DNA from: Roseiarcus sp963806935
GTDB lineage: Bacteria > Pseudomonadota > Alphaproteobacteria > Rhizobiales > Beijerinckiaceae
NCBI GenBank assembly: GCA_963806935.1
Contig: CAWEAT010000024.1
Span: forward strand, 27,701 to 91,700
DNA length: 64,000 nt
Direction of reading: 5' to 3'
This document shows positions 38,777-46,272 of this stretch, piece after piece (the stretch's first letter is position 1; every line of letters starts with the position of its first letter). A program made the position numbers and the translations under genes. The notes under the pieces were generated by a model. It did not search any database and had not been told where the DNA came from. It saw only the letters and a program-made list of their open reading frames with translations.

Positions 38777-39221
38777 ATGCTGTGGACCGAAGAGTCGATC
38801 GAAGTCTTGAAGAAGCTCGCGCTCGAGGGAAGAAGCGCAAACGTCATCGCACAGGCGCTCGGCGCGGCCTCCCGCAACGCTGTGATCGGCAAGGCGAACC
38901 GGATCGGGGTCAGGCTCAACGGCGACGGGCGGTCGTCAGTCCCGGGATCAGGGCCGCGGCGCGCGCGTCGACTGGCCGCTTCTCGCGTTCGCCGACGACG
39001 CCCGGACGAGGAGACCTGGCCGGAGGAATGAGGTTTGGGCCTTTGCCGACGCCGAGGTCGGCGCCATGCGATGGGTAAGGTTCGAGGACATCCGGCAGAC
39101 GGCCTGCCGATGGCCCCTCGGCGACCCCAGATGCGGAGACTTCGCTTACTGCGGGCTTGCGCCGGCCCAGGGCCATTCCTACTGCCCCGGCCATTGCCGC
39201 ATTGCCTATCGCCGGGGGTGA
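38777..39221 (+). pseudogene. gcrA: GcrA-like cell-cycle regulator, frameshifted in the linker
   Basis: GcrA proteins bind sigma-70 and GANTC-methylated promoters in Alphaproteobacteria. The N-terminal DNA-binding helix region is clear (MLWTEESIEVLKKLALEGRS, NVIAQALGAASRNAVIGKAN, RIGVRL). The C-terminal cysteine motif is in another frame: ACRWPLGDPRCGDFAYCGLA, QGHSYCPGHCRIAYRRG, stop at 39221. The slip lies between about 38930 and 39000. Repaired length is about 147 residues, in the GcrA range. It diverges from the core type (for example SANVIAQALG), so it may be a secondary paralogue. Pieces of this gene are copied into the IS3 mosaic just downstream. Confidence 0.75.
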
Positions 39222-39345
39222 GCTGGCGAGAGCATATGCGATTCCGCAAGGGCCACATGCGGGCACGCACGGATCGTGGCGATGATGTTTGTCGTCCTAT
39301 TTGGTGATTGAGTAAAGTGTCACCGATTTCCCGATTTCGATTTCC

Positions 39346-39446
39346 CCGTCGGAATGGGTTTGCCTGATCGCTCTGTTGTGGAGCGGTCGAAGATCCGGGG
39401 AGCGCAAGATGCTGTGGACCGAAGAGTCGATCGAAGTCTTGAAGAA
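39346..39446. repeat. Copy of the gcrA upstream region and first codons
   Basis: Bases 39346-39446 repeat 38713-38814 with only a few differences (including a G-run one base shorter). The copy covers about 65 bases before the ATG and the first 12 codons of the gcrA-like gene (through EVLKK), then breaks off. If it carries the gcrA promoter it could drive transcription into the mosaic. Confidence 0.85.
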
Positions 39447-39545
39447 AGCGATTCGAAAGTGTCAAGGATTTCCCGAGAATGCGCTTGTTGCGGGCTTGCG
39501 CCGGCTCAGGGCTATTCCTACTGCCCTGGCCAAGCCGCATCGCCG

Positions 39546-40048
39546 GCGGACGATCTGGCGGTGATGCGCCGCATCGACGAACTGCATCTCGAACTTCCGT
39601 TCTACGGCTCGCGGCGAATGACCTTCGAACTCAACAAGGAAGGCCGTGGGGTCAACCGCAAGCGGGTGCAGCGCCTGATGCGGGTGATGGGGATCGAGGC
39701 GCTGGTTGCGCGCCGGGCACGAGCAAAGCCGCGCCCGGGCACAAGATATACCCCTACCTGCTGCGCGGCTTGAAGATTATCGAGCTGAACCACGTGTGGG
39801 CGGCCGACGTGACCTTCATCCCGATGGCGTGCGGCTTCCTCTATCTGGTGGTGATCATCGACTGGGCCAGCCGAGCGGTTCTGGCGTGGCGGCTGTCGAA
39901 CACCAACGATGCGAGCTTCTGCGCAGCGGCGCTGGAGGAAGCGCTCCTTCGGTTCGGAACGCCGCGGATTTTCAATACCGATCAGGGCTCCACATTCACC
40001 GCCGAGGCTTTCGCCGGCAAGCTCGCGGCGACCGGCGTCTCGATTGGG
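39546..40048 (+). pseudogene. IS3-family transposase OrfB fragment
   Basis: Part of a DDE integrase-type transposase: an HTH_21 region (DDLAVMRRIDELHLELPFYG, SRRMTFELNKEGRGVNRKRV) then, after a frame change at about 39718 in GCGCGCCGGGC, the rve core KIIELNHVWAADVTFIPMAC with the first catalytic Asp and FGTPRIFNTDQGSTFTAEAF with the second. The distal part with the catalytic Glu is missing and replaced by a gcrA fragment. The 5' end is fused to a gcrA tail. It cannot be active. Confidence 0.85.
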
Positions 40049-40177
40049 AAGAAGCGCAAACGTCATCGCGCAGGCGCTCGGATATCGGTGACACTTTACT
40101 CAATCCCCAATGCTGCTGGGTCGAGAAAAAGGGGCGACAATTCGAACCTATTGGTGATTGAGTAAAGTGTCACCGAT

Positions 40178-40230
40178 AGGGGACGATAGGGGGAAGGCCG
40201 ATGGGGGGAGGCCGATGGGGGGAGGAGGCG
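40178..40230. repeat. G-rich tandem repeat, possible G-quadruplex
   Basis: Two overlapping units GGCCGATGGGGGGAG at 14-base spacing (40196 and 40210) follow further runs of four and five G. In total there are at least four G-runs of four or more within about 50 bases, all on the plus strand. It lies between the IS mosaic and the phased repeats. Confidence 0.65.
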
Positions 40231-40383
40231 GAAAAACCGCGGTGGAGTATTTCTTGCTAAAATCAGAAACCTCGGCTATGGTCATCTCATCGACGAAGAG
40301 CGAAGCCGGAGGAGTGGCGGCGGATCGGGCGAAAGAGGAGAGGTATTGGCCTTAAACCATTGAAATACTGAGAAGTTGCAATT

Positions 40384-40482
40384 TTGATTTTGTTGCGTTT
40401 TCCTTTGATTCTGTTGCGAAAACATTTGGTTTTTGTTGCGGATGATTTTGCTTTTGTTGCGGTCCGCTTTGATTTTGTTGCG
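40384..40482. repeat. Five phased 21-22 bp repeats (iteron-like array)
   Basis: The core TTGATTTTGTTGCG and close variants start at 40384, 40405, 40426/7, 40448 and 40469. TGTTGCG is invariant in all five (40391, 40412, 40434, 40455, 40476). Spacing of 21-22 bp is two helical turns, so all cores face the same side of the DNA. The spacers between cores vary, so the core rather than the whole unit is conserved, which suggests protein-binding sites. The array is AT-rich in a GC-rich genome and ends 11 bp before a parS palindrome. A reverse-strand open frame here is low complexity and not a gene. Confidence 0.8.
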
Positions 40483-40493
40483 CCAGCATTTCT

Positions 40494-40507
40494 GTTTCAC
40501 GTGAAAC
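40494..40507. other. parS-type ParB-binding palindrome
   Basis: GTTTCACGTGAAAC is a perfect 14-bp palindrome identical to the core of the bacterial chromosomal parS consensus (TGTTTCACGTGAAACA). The flanking base on the left is T, as in the 16-bp consensus; the right is G instead of A. It lies in the intergenic space 18 bases behind the era stop codon. ParB nucleates and spreads from such sites to drive origin segregation, which suggests the replication origin may not be far away. No parA or parB gene is in the window. Confidence 0.78.
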
Positions 40508-40525
40508 GCCTGCCCGGGCGCGCTC

Positions 40526-41440
40526 TCACCGCTTCGGGAATTCGAGGCCCATCGCGCGGTAGCGCTCGGGGTCGTCGAGCCAGTTCTCGCGCACCTTGAC
40601 GAACAGGAAGAGATGCACCTTGGCGCCGTGCGCCGCGGCTATGTCCTTGCGCGCCGCCGTGCCGATCGCCTTGATCGTGCGTCCGCCCTCGCCGAGCACG
40701 ATCTTGCGGTGGCCCTCGCGGGTGACGAAGATGGTCTGCTCGATCCGCGCCGAACCGTCGGGCAGGTCCTTCCAGCTCTCGGTCTCGACCGTCGCCTGAT
40801 AGGGCAGTTCGTCGTGCAACCGCTCGATCAGCTTCTCGCGGGTGATCTCGGCCGCAAGCGAGCGGATCGGCGCCTCGGCGATCTGGTCCTCGGGGTAGAG
40901 CCAGGGTCCGGGCGGAATAAGCTCGATCAGGCGGTCCATGAGCCGGCCGAGCCCGTCGCCGGTTGACGCGCTGATCATGAACGTGTCGTCGAACGCCCGC
41001 GCCGCGTTGAGCCTCGCCGTGAGCTCGAGCAGCTTCGGCCGATCGACGAGATCGATCTTGTTGAGGACCGCGAGCTTCGGCTTGCGGACGTCGGGGAGCC
41101 CGCTGAGGATCGCCTGGGTTTCCTCACTCAGCGTGGCCTCGCCCGCCTCCTTCCTGGCGTCGATCAGGAGCGCGAGCACGTCGGCGTCGGCGGCCGCCCC
41201 CCAGGCGGAAGCGACCATCGCCCGGTCGAGGCGGCGCTTGGGCTCGAACAGGCCCGGCGTGTCGACGAACACGATCTGCGCCTCGCCCTTGGTCAGGACG
41301 CCGCGCACGGCCGAGCGGGTCGTCTGCGCCTTACGGGTGACGATCGACACCTTCTCGCCGACGAGGGCGTTGATCAGCGTCGATTTTCCCGCATTCGGCG
41401 CGCCGATGAGCGCGACGAAGCCGCATCGGGTCTCGCTCAT
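40526..41440 (-). CDS. era: GTPase Era, 16S rRNA/ribosome assembly
   Basis: Essential GTPase that binds the 3' end of 16S rRNA during 30S maturation. 304 residues: G1 GAPNAGKST (about 13-21), G2/G3 region TTRSAVRG and VDTPGLFEPKRRLDRAMV, G4 NKIDLV, G5 SASTGDG, and a C-terminal type II KH domain with VETESWKDL, GHRKIVLGEGGRTIKAIG and VKVRENWLDDPERYRAMGLE. Its ATG overlaps the stop of rnc by 4 bases, giving the conserved lepB-rnc-era unit. In many relatives recO follows directly, but here the phased repeats and parS follow. Confidence 0.96.
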   Translation of the reverse strand: MSETRCGFVALIGAPNAGKSTLINALVGEKVSIVTRKAQTTRSAVRGVLTKGEAQIVFVDTPGLFEPKRRLDRAMVASAWGAAADADVLALLIDARKEAGEATLSEETQAILSGLPDVRKPKLAVLNKIDLVDRPKLLELTARLNAARAFDDTFMISASTGDGLGRLMDRLIELIPPGPWLYPEDQIAEAPIRSLAAEITREKLIERLHDELPYQATVETESWKDLPDGSARIEQTIFVTREGHRKIVLGEGGRTIKAIGTAARKDIAAAHGAKVHLFLFVKVRENWLDDPERYRAMGLEFPKR

Positions 41441-42135
41441 GTGGCTGCGCCCCAGCGGTCGAGAAAGGCCTGCGCCGCCGCCTGTTCCGCGGCCCGCTTC
41501 GAGCTTGCAGCGCCCAGCTCCGGCTCGAAGCCCTCGACGGTGAGGCGCATCACGAAATGGGGCGCGTGCGCCGGCCCGCTGCGCTCGACCTCCTCGTAGC
41601 GGGGCGCGGCCAGCGCGCGCGACTGCGCCCATTCCTGAACCGCGGTCTTCGCATCCCGCGCGGCGTCGGCGGTGATCCTCTCGCCCCAGGCGCGCAGGAT
41701 CAGTGCCTCGGCCGCCTCGAAGCCGCCATCGACGAACACCGCGCCGATCAGGGATTCGCAGACGTCGGAGAGGATCGCGGCCTTCTTGCGGCCGCCGCCC
41801 CGCGCTTCGCCGAGACTGAGCGCGACATGCGGCCCGACGTCCCACTCGGCGGCGATCTCGGCGCAGGTCTCCCGGCGCACGAGCTTGGCGAATCGCATTG
41901 ACAGTTCGCCCTCGCTCGCCTGCGGAAAGGCCTGATAGAGGCGGCTCGCGATGACGACGCCGAGCACACGGTCGCCGAGGAATTCGAGACGCTGGTAGGA
42001 TAGCGCCCGCCCCTGCCCGCCCGCGTTTTGCACCGAGAGATGCGTCAGCGCGAGCTGGGCGAGGCCCGGGGCGCGGAAGCTGTATCCGAGCCGGGACTCC
42101 AGCGCCGGCAATTCGGCTCGCGGCTGTTTGTTCAT
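41437..42135 (-). CDS. rnc: Ribonuclease III
   Basis: Double-strand-specific endoribonuclease for rRNA precursor and antisense RNA processing. 232 residues: the RNase III signature RLEFLGDRVLG (about 49-59) with its metal-binding carboxylates, the second catalytic segment DVCESLIGAVFVDGGFEAAE, and a C-terminal double-stranded-RNA-binding domain (AVQEWAQSRALAAPRYEEVE, VEGFEPELGAASSKRAAEQA). Full length for the family. ATGA overlap with era means coupled translation. Starts at ATG 42135; the gap to lepB contains an REP-like palindrome. Confidence 0.96.
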   Translation of the reverse strand: MNKQPRAELPALESRLGYSFRAPGLAQLALTHLSVQNAGGQGRALSYQRLEFLGDRVLGVVIASRLYQAFPQASEGELSMRFAKLVRRETCAEIAAEWDVGPHVALSLGEARGGGRKKAAILSDVCESLIGAVFVDGGFEAAEALILRAWGERITADAARDAKTAVQEWAQSRALAAPRYEEVERSGPAHAPHFVMRLTVEGFEPELGAASSKRAAEQAAAQAFLDRWGAAT

Positions 42136-42259
42136 TGACCAACCGATCGGGGGCGGCGCCCAATAAGCGCGGGGACGCTGAAGGACGGGGCCGGCCGACT
42201 ATAGCGTCTTCGCGCCTTGCGCGGGAGCCAGTCGGCCGACGGCTAGCGCACGTTGCCTT

Positions 42260-42325
42260 CGTCATTGCGAGGAGCGCAGCGACGAAGCAATCCACTGGAT
42301 TGCTTCGCTTCGCTCGAAATGACGG
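42260..42325. repeat. REP-like palindromic element between lepB and rnc
   Basis: A 66-base imperfect palindrome has outer arms CGTCATTGCGAG... and ...CTCGAAATGACGG and inner arms GAAGCAATCCA/TGGATTGCTTC. This type is a dispersed extragenic repeat in Hyphomicrobiales genomes. As RNA it would form a strong hairpin between lepB and rnc and could stabilise or attenuate the transcript. Confidence 0.75.
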
Positions 42326-42353
42326 TCACGGTTCGACCCACATGCAATCTGCG

Positions 42354-43157
42354 CTAGCGCACGCGCTGGAAGATGCGGCTCCAGCGCACGTCCCACGGCC
42401 ATCGCCACACTTGCCAGGCCGGGGTCCCCTCGTCGATCGAGAAGAAGATCACCTCGGCCCTGCCGATCAGATTCTCGAACGGGACATAGCCGACCCCGCC
42501 CTGATCCCCCGCGAGCCTCGAATCGCTTGAATTGTCGCGGTTGTCGCCCATCATGAAATAGTGTCCGGGCGGCACTTCATAGACCTTGGTGTTGTCGAAG
42601 GTTCCCTCGTCGCCGTCGATCTGGATGATCCTGTGCTGGACCCCGCCGGGGAGCGTCTCGAGGTATTGCGGGGCCTCCATCGGCTTGTTGAAGTGGTTTA
42701 CCGTCAGAAAGGGCGCGATCGGCTCACGCGGGACCTCCGCGCCGTTGATGAAGAGCCGTCCGTGCTGGACCTGGATCTTGTCGCCGGGCAGACCGATCAG
42801 CCGCTTGATGTAATCGGTCTGACCGTCGCTCGGCAGCTTGAAAACAATGATGTCGCCGCGCTTCGGCTCGGAGGCGAATATGCGGCCGGGCATCGCCTGG
42901 GGGTCGAGATCGAGAAAGCTCGGCAGCGAGAAATGCGAGTAGCCGTAGGCGTATTTGGAGACGAACAGATAGTCGCCGACCAGGAGCGTCGGCACCAGCG
43001 AGCCGGAGGGAATGTTGAACGGCTGGAACAGGACGGTGCGCACCACCAGCGCGATCAGCAGCGCTTCGATGATGACCTTGACGGTTTCCCACCAGCCCTC
43101 CTCCTTCTTGGCGGGCGTGATGGCGGCCTCGGCGGGCTTCAGGGTCGGTTCGATCAT
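42354..43157 (-). CDS. lepB: Signal peptidase I
   Basis: Membrane serine protease that removes Sec and Tat signal peptides. 267 residues: a basic cytoplasmic start, one transmembrane helix (about 24-44, VKVIIEALLIALVVRTVLF), the catalytic Ser53 in IPSGSLVPTLLVGD, the catalytic Lys118 in TDYIKRLIGLPGD, and the C-terminal box GHYFMMGDNRDNSSDSR. All catalytic elements are present. ATG 43157 is the family start (MIEPTLKP). It heads the lepB-rnc-era unit; the acpS gene often found before it is replaced by a quinone reductase gene. Confidence 0.95.
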   Translation of the reverse strand: MIEPTLKPAEAAITPAKKEEGWWETVKVIIEALLIALVVRTVLFQPFNIPSGSLVPTLLVGDYLFVSKYAYGYSHFSLPSFLDLDPQAMPGRIFASEPKRGDIIVFKLPSDGQTDYIKRLIGLPGDKIQVQHGRLFINGAEVPREPIAPFLTVNHFNKPMEAPQYLETLPGGVQHRIIQIDGDEGTFDNTKVYEVPPGHYFMMGDNRDNSSDSRLAGDQGGVGYVPFENLIGRAEVIFFSIDEGTPAWQVWRWPWDVRWSRIFQRVR

Positions 43158-43300
43158 TCGGGTCAGTACGCCCTTCCTCGTTTCGTCCGGAAATCGGCTG
43201 GCGGCCGGCCGGCCGCGCTCCCTATACAAGGGCGTTCCGCTTGCGCCAAGCACTGGCTGGTGGCGCGCAAACTTGGCGCAAGAAAGGCCGAACGCCCGCT

Positions 43301-44272
43301 TTACGGCAGGAGAATGAGGGACCCCGTCGTTTCGCGGTTCTCGAGCGCGATATGAGCGGCGGCGGCTGCAGCGAGCGGCCACTTCCTGCCGATCTCAATC
43401 TTCACCTCGCCGCGCTCGACGACCCCAAACAGGTCATCCGCCATTTTCTCCGCCCGGGAGCGATCCGACAGGAACGTGAACAGGGTCGGCCGGGTCGCGA
43501 ACAGCGAGCCCTTCTGCGCCAAAAGGCCGATGTTGAAGGCCTCGACGCCGCCCGAGGCCGAGCCGAAGCTTACGAACATCCCGAACGGCCTGAGGCAGTC
43601 GAGCGACGCCGGGAAGGTCGCTTTGCCGACCCCGTCATAGACCACGTGGCATTTCGCGCCCTCGGTGATTTCGCCCACCCGCTTGGCGAAGTCCTCGTCG
43701 CGGTAAAGGATCGTGTGTTTCGCGCCCGCTTTCTTGGCGAGGGCCGCCTTCTCCGTCGAGCCGACACAGCCGATCACCGTTGCGCCCAGCGCCCTGCCCC
43801 ATTGACAGAGGATGAGCCCCACCCCGCCGGCCGCGGCGTGGACGAGGATCGTATCGCCCTCTTTCACCTGATACGTCTGGCGCAACAGATATTGCGCGGT
43901 CAGGCCCTTGAGCATCATTCCGGCGGCGGTTTCATAGGAGATCGCCGGCGGCAGCTTGAACAGAAACCTGGCTTCGATGTTTCGCTCCTCGGCGTAACCG
44001 CCGACCGAACCGCAATAGGCCACCCGATCGCCCGGCTTGAACCCCTCGACCGCCGGCCCGACCTCGACTACCTCGCCCGCGCCCTCGGAACCGGGCGTGA
44101 ACGGGACCTTCGCCGGCGGATAGAAACCAGTGCGATAATAAATGTCGAGGAAGTTGATCCCGATCGCGTGCTGGCGCAGCCTGACCTCGCCCTTACCCGG
44201 CGGCGCCCGTTCGACCTCCTCGAGCCGCATGACTTCCGGACCGCCGGGTTGATGGATGCTTATGGCGCGCAT
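43301..44272 (-). CDS. qor: NADPH:quinone oxidoreductase (zinc-free medium-chain dehydrogenase)
   Basis: Reduces quinones with NADPH in the cytoplasm. 323 residues: MRAISIHQPGGPEVMRLEEV at the start, NFLDIYYRTGFYP and PFTPGSEGAGEVVEVG typical of QOR, and the nucleotide-binding motif HAAAGGVGLILCQWGRALGA (about 148-167). The zinc ligands of alcohol dehydrogenases are absent, as expected. ATG 44272 with AGAGGAAAC directly upstream is a strong start. Adjacent to the tRNA-Glu gene on the opposite strand. Confidence 0.92.
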   Translation of the reverse strand: MRAISIHQPGGPEVMRLEEVERAPPGKGEVRLRQHAIGINFLDIYYRTGFYPPAKVPFTPGSEGAGEVVEVGPAVEGFKPGDRVAYCGSVGGYAEERNIEARFLFKLPPAISYETAAGMMLKGLTAQYLLRQTYQVKEGDTILVHAAAGGVGLILCQWGRALGATVIGCVGSTEKAALAKKAGAKHTILYRDEDFAKRVGEITEGAKCHVVYDGVGKATFPASLDCLRPFGMFVSFGSASGGVEAFNIGLLAQKGSLFATRPTLFTFLSDRSRAEKMADDLFGVVERGEVKIEIGRKWPLAAAAAAHIALENRETTGSLILLP

Positions 44273-44380
44273 TGTTTCCTCTGATCGTTCCATGCTGCGC
44301 GGCTGTCAGGCTTGCCAGCGCGAAGCGCCGACCTTATAGCATCGCGCCGATCCGGCAGAACCGGGTTTGTCATTCGGCCC

Positions 44381-44456
44381 GCGCCCATCGTCTAGCGGTC
44401 CAGGACGCCGCCCTTTCACGGCGGAAACACGGGTTCGATCCCCGTTGGGCGCGCCA
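44381..44456 (+). tRNA. tRNA-Glu (anticodon TTC)
   Basis: A complete cloverleaf: 7-bp acceptor stem GCGCCCA/TGGGCGC (44381-44387 with 44446-44452), anticodon stem CCGCC/GGCGG around loop CTTTCAC with anticodon TTC, T-arm CGGGTTCGATCCCCG, discriminator G and an encoded CCA (44454-44456). The next 12 kb are mobile-element remnants, so its 3' end is a likely integration site, although no second copy of the 3' end was found in the window. Confidence 0.95.
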
Positions 44457-44944
44457 ATTAAATCAAATGTTTAGCGTTATACCCTTAATGGATTAGTTTC
44501 GTAACTGTCCAATGATTGTCCAATAAACCGGCGCGAACTCGCACGAACAGAACGGGCCCGTTCACAAATTGTGAGTCGACCAATAAGCGCGTTCGTGATC
44601 CGAATATGACGGGCCGCATTGGGAGATCGCTGTCTCGTACCACGGCGGCCTGCGGCGATCGACCGCTCTGACACATCTGGCGGTCCGTCGTTTGCGGCCA
44701 CTCACCCTTCGCCGGCCGCAGGATGACGTCGCTGGGTCGTTTTATCCGCACAATTCATGCGCAGGTGGAACACTGCGGCCGCTTGGGCATTGTCCCGGCA
44801 TGCGCTTTCTTCGGGATTGGATTGAACGGGCTATAGCGAGGCTTCGCCGCAGGAGTCGCGCGACGACGCGATCTGCATCGGCGGGGCTATGAGTGAGGCA
44901 TGCGACCATCCATCGCTGCCGCGTACCCTTCGCCAGCCACAGGA
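44457..44944. other. No supported gene; island left edge with an imperfect direct repeat
   Basis: About 490 bases behind the tRNA hold only open frames without recognisable similarity. A 30-base stretch at 44704-44733 (beginning ACCCTTCGCCGGCCGCAGGA) recurs at 44925-44955 with a few substitutions. I see no promoter, transposase or RNA gene here. Confidence 0.5.
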
Positions 44945-45202
44945 TCACGTCGTTGTCGCTCTCTCCCGGCCGGCCTTGAGCCGATCGATCGCGCGTCGGG
45001 CGGCCATTCCGGGGCGCGGCTCTAGGTGTGTGCCTACGCCTTCCGATCTATGCTCCGGGCCGGGTTCGCAGTTCCACGAAGCCCGTTCCCTTTGCCAGTC
45101 CCGCCACGCTGTGAAAACGGCCGTTATCCCGACTGCCGCCCCGACGGCCACCAGCAATGCGACCATCATTGCGATGATCGCGACAAAAGCGGCTTCGGTC
45201 AT
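44945..45202 (-). CDS. Putative small membrane protein
   Basis: Not recognised. An 85-residue frame starts MTEAAFVAIIAMMVALLVAV, giving one strong transmembrane helix (about 5-31), followed by a charged, Arg-rich cytoplasmic-type tail (WRDWQRERASW). The size and one-helix layout resemble small phage or island proteins. No good ribosome-binding site precedes ATG 45202 and there is no operon context, so it may be chance. It is kept because hydrophobic N-terminal helices of this quality are rare in shadow frames. Confidence 0.35.
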   Translation of the reverse strand: MTEAAFVAIIAMMVALLVAVGAAVGITAVFTAWRDWQRERASWNCEPGPEHRSEGVGTHLEPRPGMAARRAIDRLKAGRERATTT

Positions 45203-45403
45203 CGAGGTTCGCCGTCGTGTCTGTGCGCCCTGGGCAGCGGCCGCTCTTTTCGACGAACCATAGCCCTTACGAGCATTACAGGGAAGCCTTCAAAAGGTTA
45301 GCGCTCGGTTAGCGCTCGTAGACCCGCCGCATTGCCGGCCCCGCCCGCGGAATGAACCTCGCGCCCCCCTCCGGGTCGAGTAACCCGCGCATGGTGACGG
45401 GCT

Positions 45404-45677
45404 TCAATCGAGCCGCCCATAGTCACTGAGCGCCCGGGCAGGAATGAACCACTGGCGAGCCGCCAACACCGTCCGCAGGCCTCCGTAGCGCCACGTAACT
45501 GCGGGAGGCGGGCCCGCCCAGTAGGCCGCGCTTGGGCCCGGCGCGAAAAGGTGTTCGGCATGAGCCGCTGCACCCCTCGGCGGCCGAAACCTCGTACCCG
45601 TCCCGGGGGAATGCGTGCGTGTTGGGCGTGCGTGATCGCTGCGAAGGCAACGGGCGTTTCCATGCCTTAAAATCCAT
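45404..45677 (-). pseudogene. Hypothetical island protein, frameshifted
   Basis: Not recognised. From ATG 45677 the frame reads MDFKAWKRPLPSQRSRTPNT and DGYEVSAAEG. After a one-base change near 45570 (in GGGG) it continues AEHLFAPGPSAAYWAGPPPA, VTWRYGGLRTVLAARQWFIP and ARALSDYGRLD to TGA 45404. The aromatic-rich, low-repeat composition of both halves and the clean end look like real coding sequence of about 90 residues. No family, signal peptide or clear ribosome-binding site is seen. Confidence 0.4.
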
Positions 45678-45728
45678 ACGCGTTGCGCGCATTCTGCGTT
45701 AGCTTCTCAATTTCTCCGTCGGTTAAGG

Positions 45729-46269
45729 TCAGAGCCCAAATTCCAAGTTCCAAAAGAAAAAAGCTTCATTGTTTTTGCCATCTTCATTGGCCCCTAAAGT
45801 AGAGATCCCCCGGGGCGGTGTTGCCTTCCATTGGCGGCTACCCAAAAGTACATAAGTTGTGCAAGGGATATCATTCTTTCCTAGTGGAATCTCCAATGTA
45901 TGAGGCTCCCCGCTAACATCCGTGACAGTGAAAATAAAGACATCGTCTGCAGAGAGATAAAACGAGGCATGCGCACCCTCGGGCGTGCTGAAGGCAAATA
46001 ATGTACTTCCGACGAAGCGCAGTTATATCTTGAATGCTAACAGCTGTCACTACAGCAATGCCCAGCAATTTTTCATCAGTTGATACACGTGCCGGGAACC
46101 GACCGGAAAAATACCAAATGGTACAGGCCATAAAGCCAAGCCCAAAAAGCACCATTCCGGTCTGCGGCCATAATGATATGTCTTGCAAAACTGGCGATAT
46201 ACCAACAGCTACGCGCAGAAGACCCAACAAAGAGAGCAATAGGCCGACAACCAGAGTCGACCGAATCAA
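45729..46269 (-). pseudogene. Two-helix membrane protein of the AT-richer cassette, frameshifted
   Basis: Not recognised. A TTG start at 46269 follows 3 bases after the stop of a tiny upstream gene. The N-terminal part has two membrane helices (STLVVGLLLSLLGLLRVAV and MVLFGLGFMACTIWYFSG). At about 46020 the frame changes by one base; the continuation RFVGSTLFAFSTPEGAHASF, YLSADDVFIFTVTDVSGEPH and AFFFWNLEFGL runs without stop to 45729. Repaired length is about 180 residues: a membrane anchor plus a soluble domain rich in beta-type sequence. Base composition is clearly lower in G+C than the surroundings, suggesting transfer. Confidence 0.6.
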
Positions 46270-46272
46270 CCC

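Larger units (their letters stand above)
39305..40104 (+). mobile_element. IS3-type/gcrA mosaic bounded by inverted repeats
   Basis: An 800-bp segment has inverted ends: a sequence containing GAGTAAAGTGTCACCGAT at 39305-39327 and its reverse complement at 40083-40104. A third, directly oriented copy lies at 40152-40177. Inside are a copy of the gcrA leader and first codons (39346-39446), a copy of the gcrA C-terminal cysteine region (about 39487-39540), part of an IS3-family transposase, and a piece of the gcrA helix-turn-helix (about 40049-40080). No single known IS explains this order, so it is described as a mosaic. Confidence 0.6.

Noticed and set aside
40282..40500. Asn/Lys-rich frame through the phased repeats (minus strand)
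   Set aside because: It is only the translation of the repeats (repeated RNK-like units), with no start context.
44889..45263. 124-codon plus-strand frame in the island
   Set aside because: Composition typical of a shadow, no similarity; the opposite strand has a better small membrane-protein candidate.
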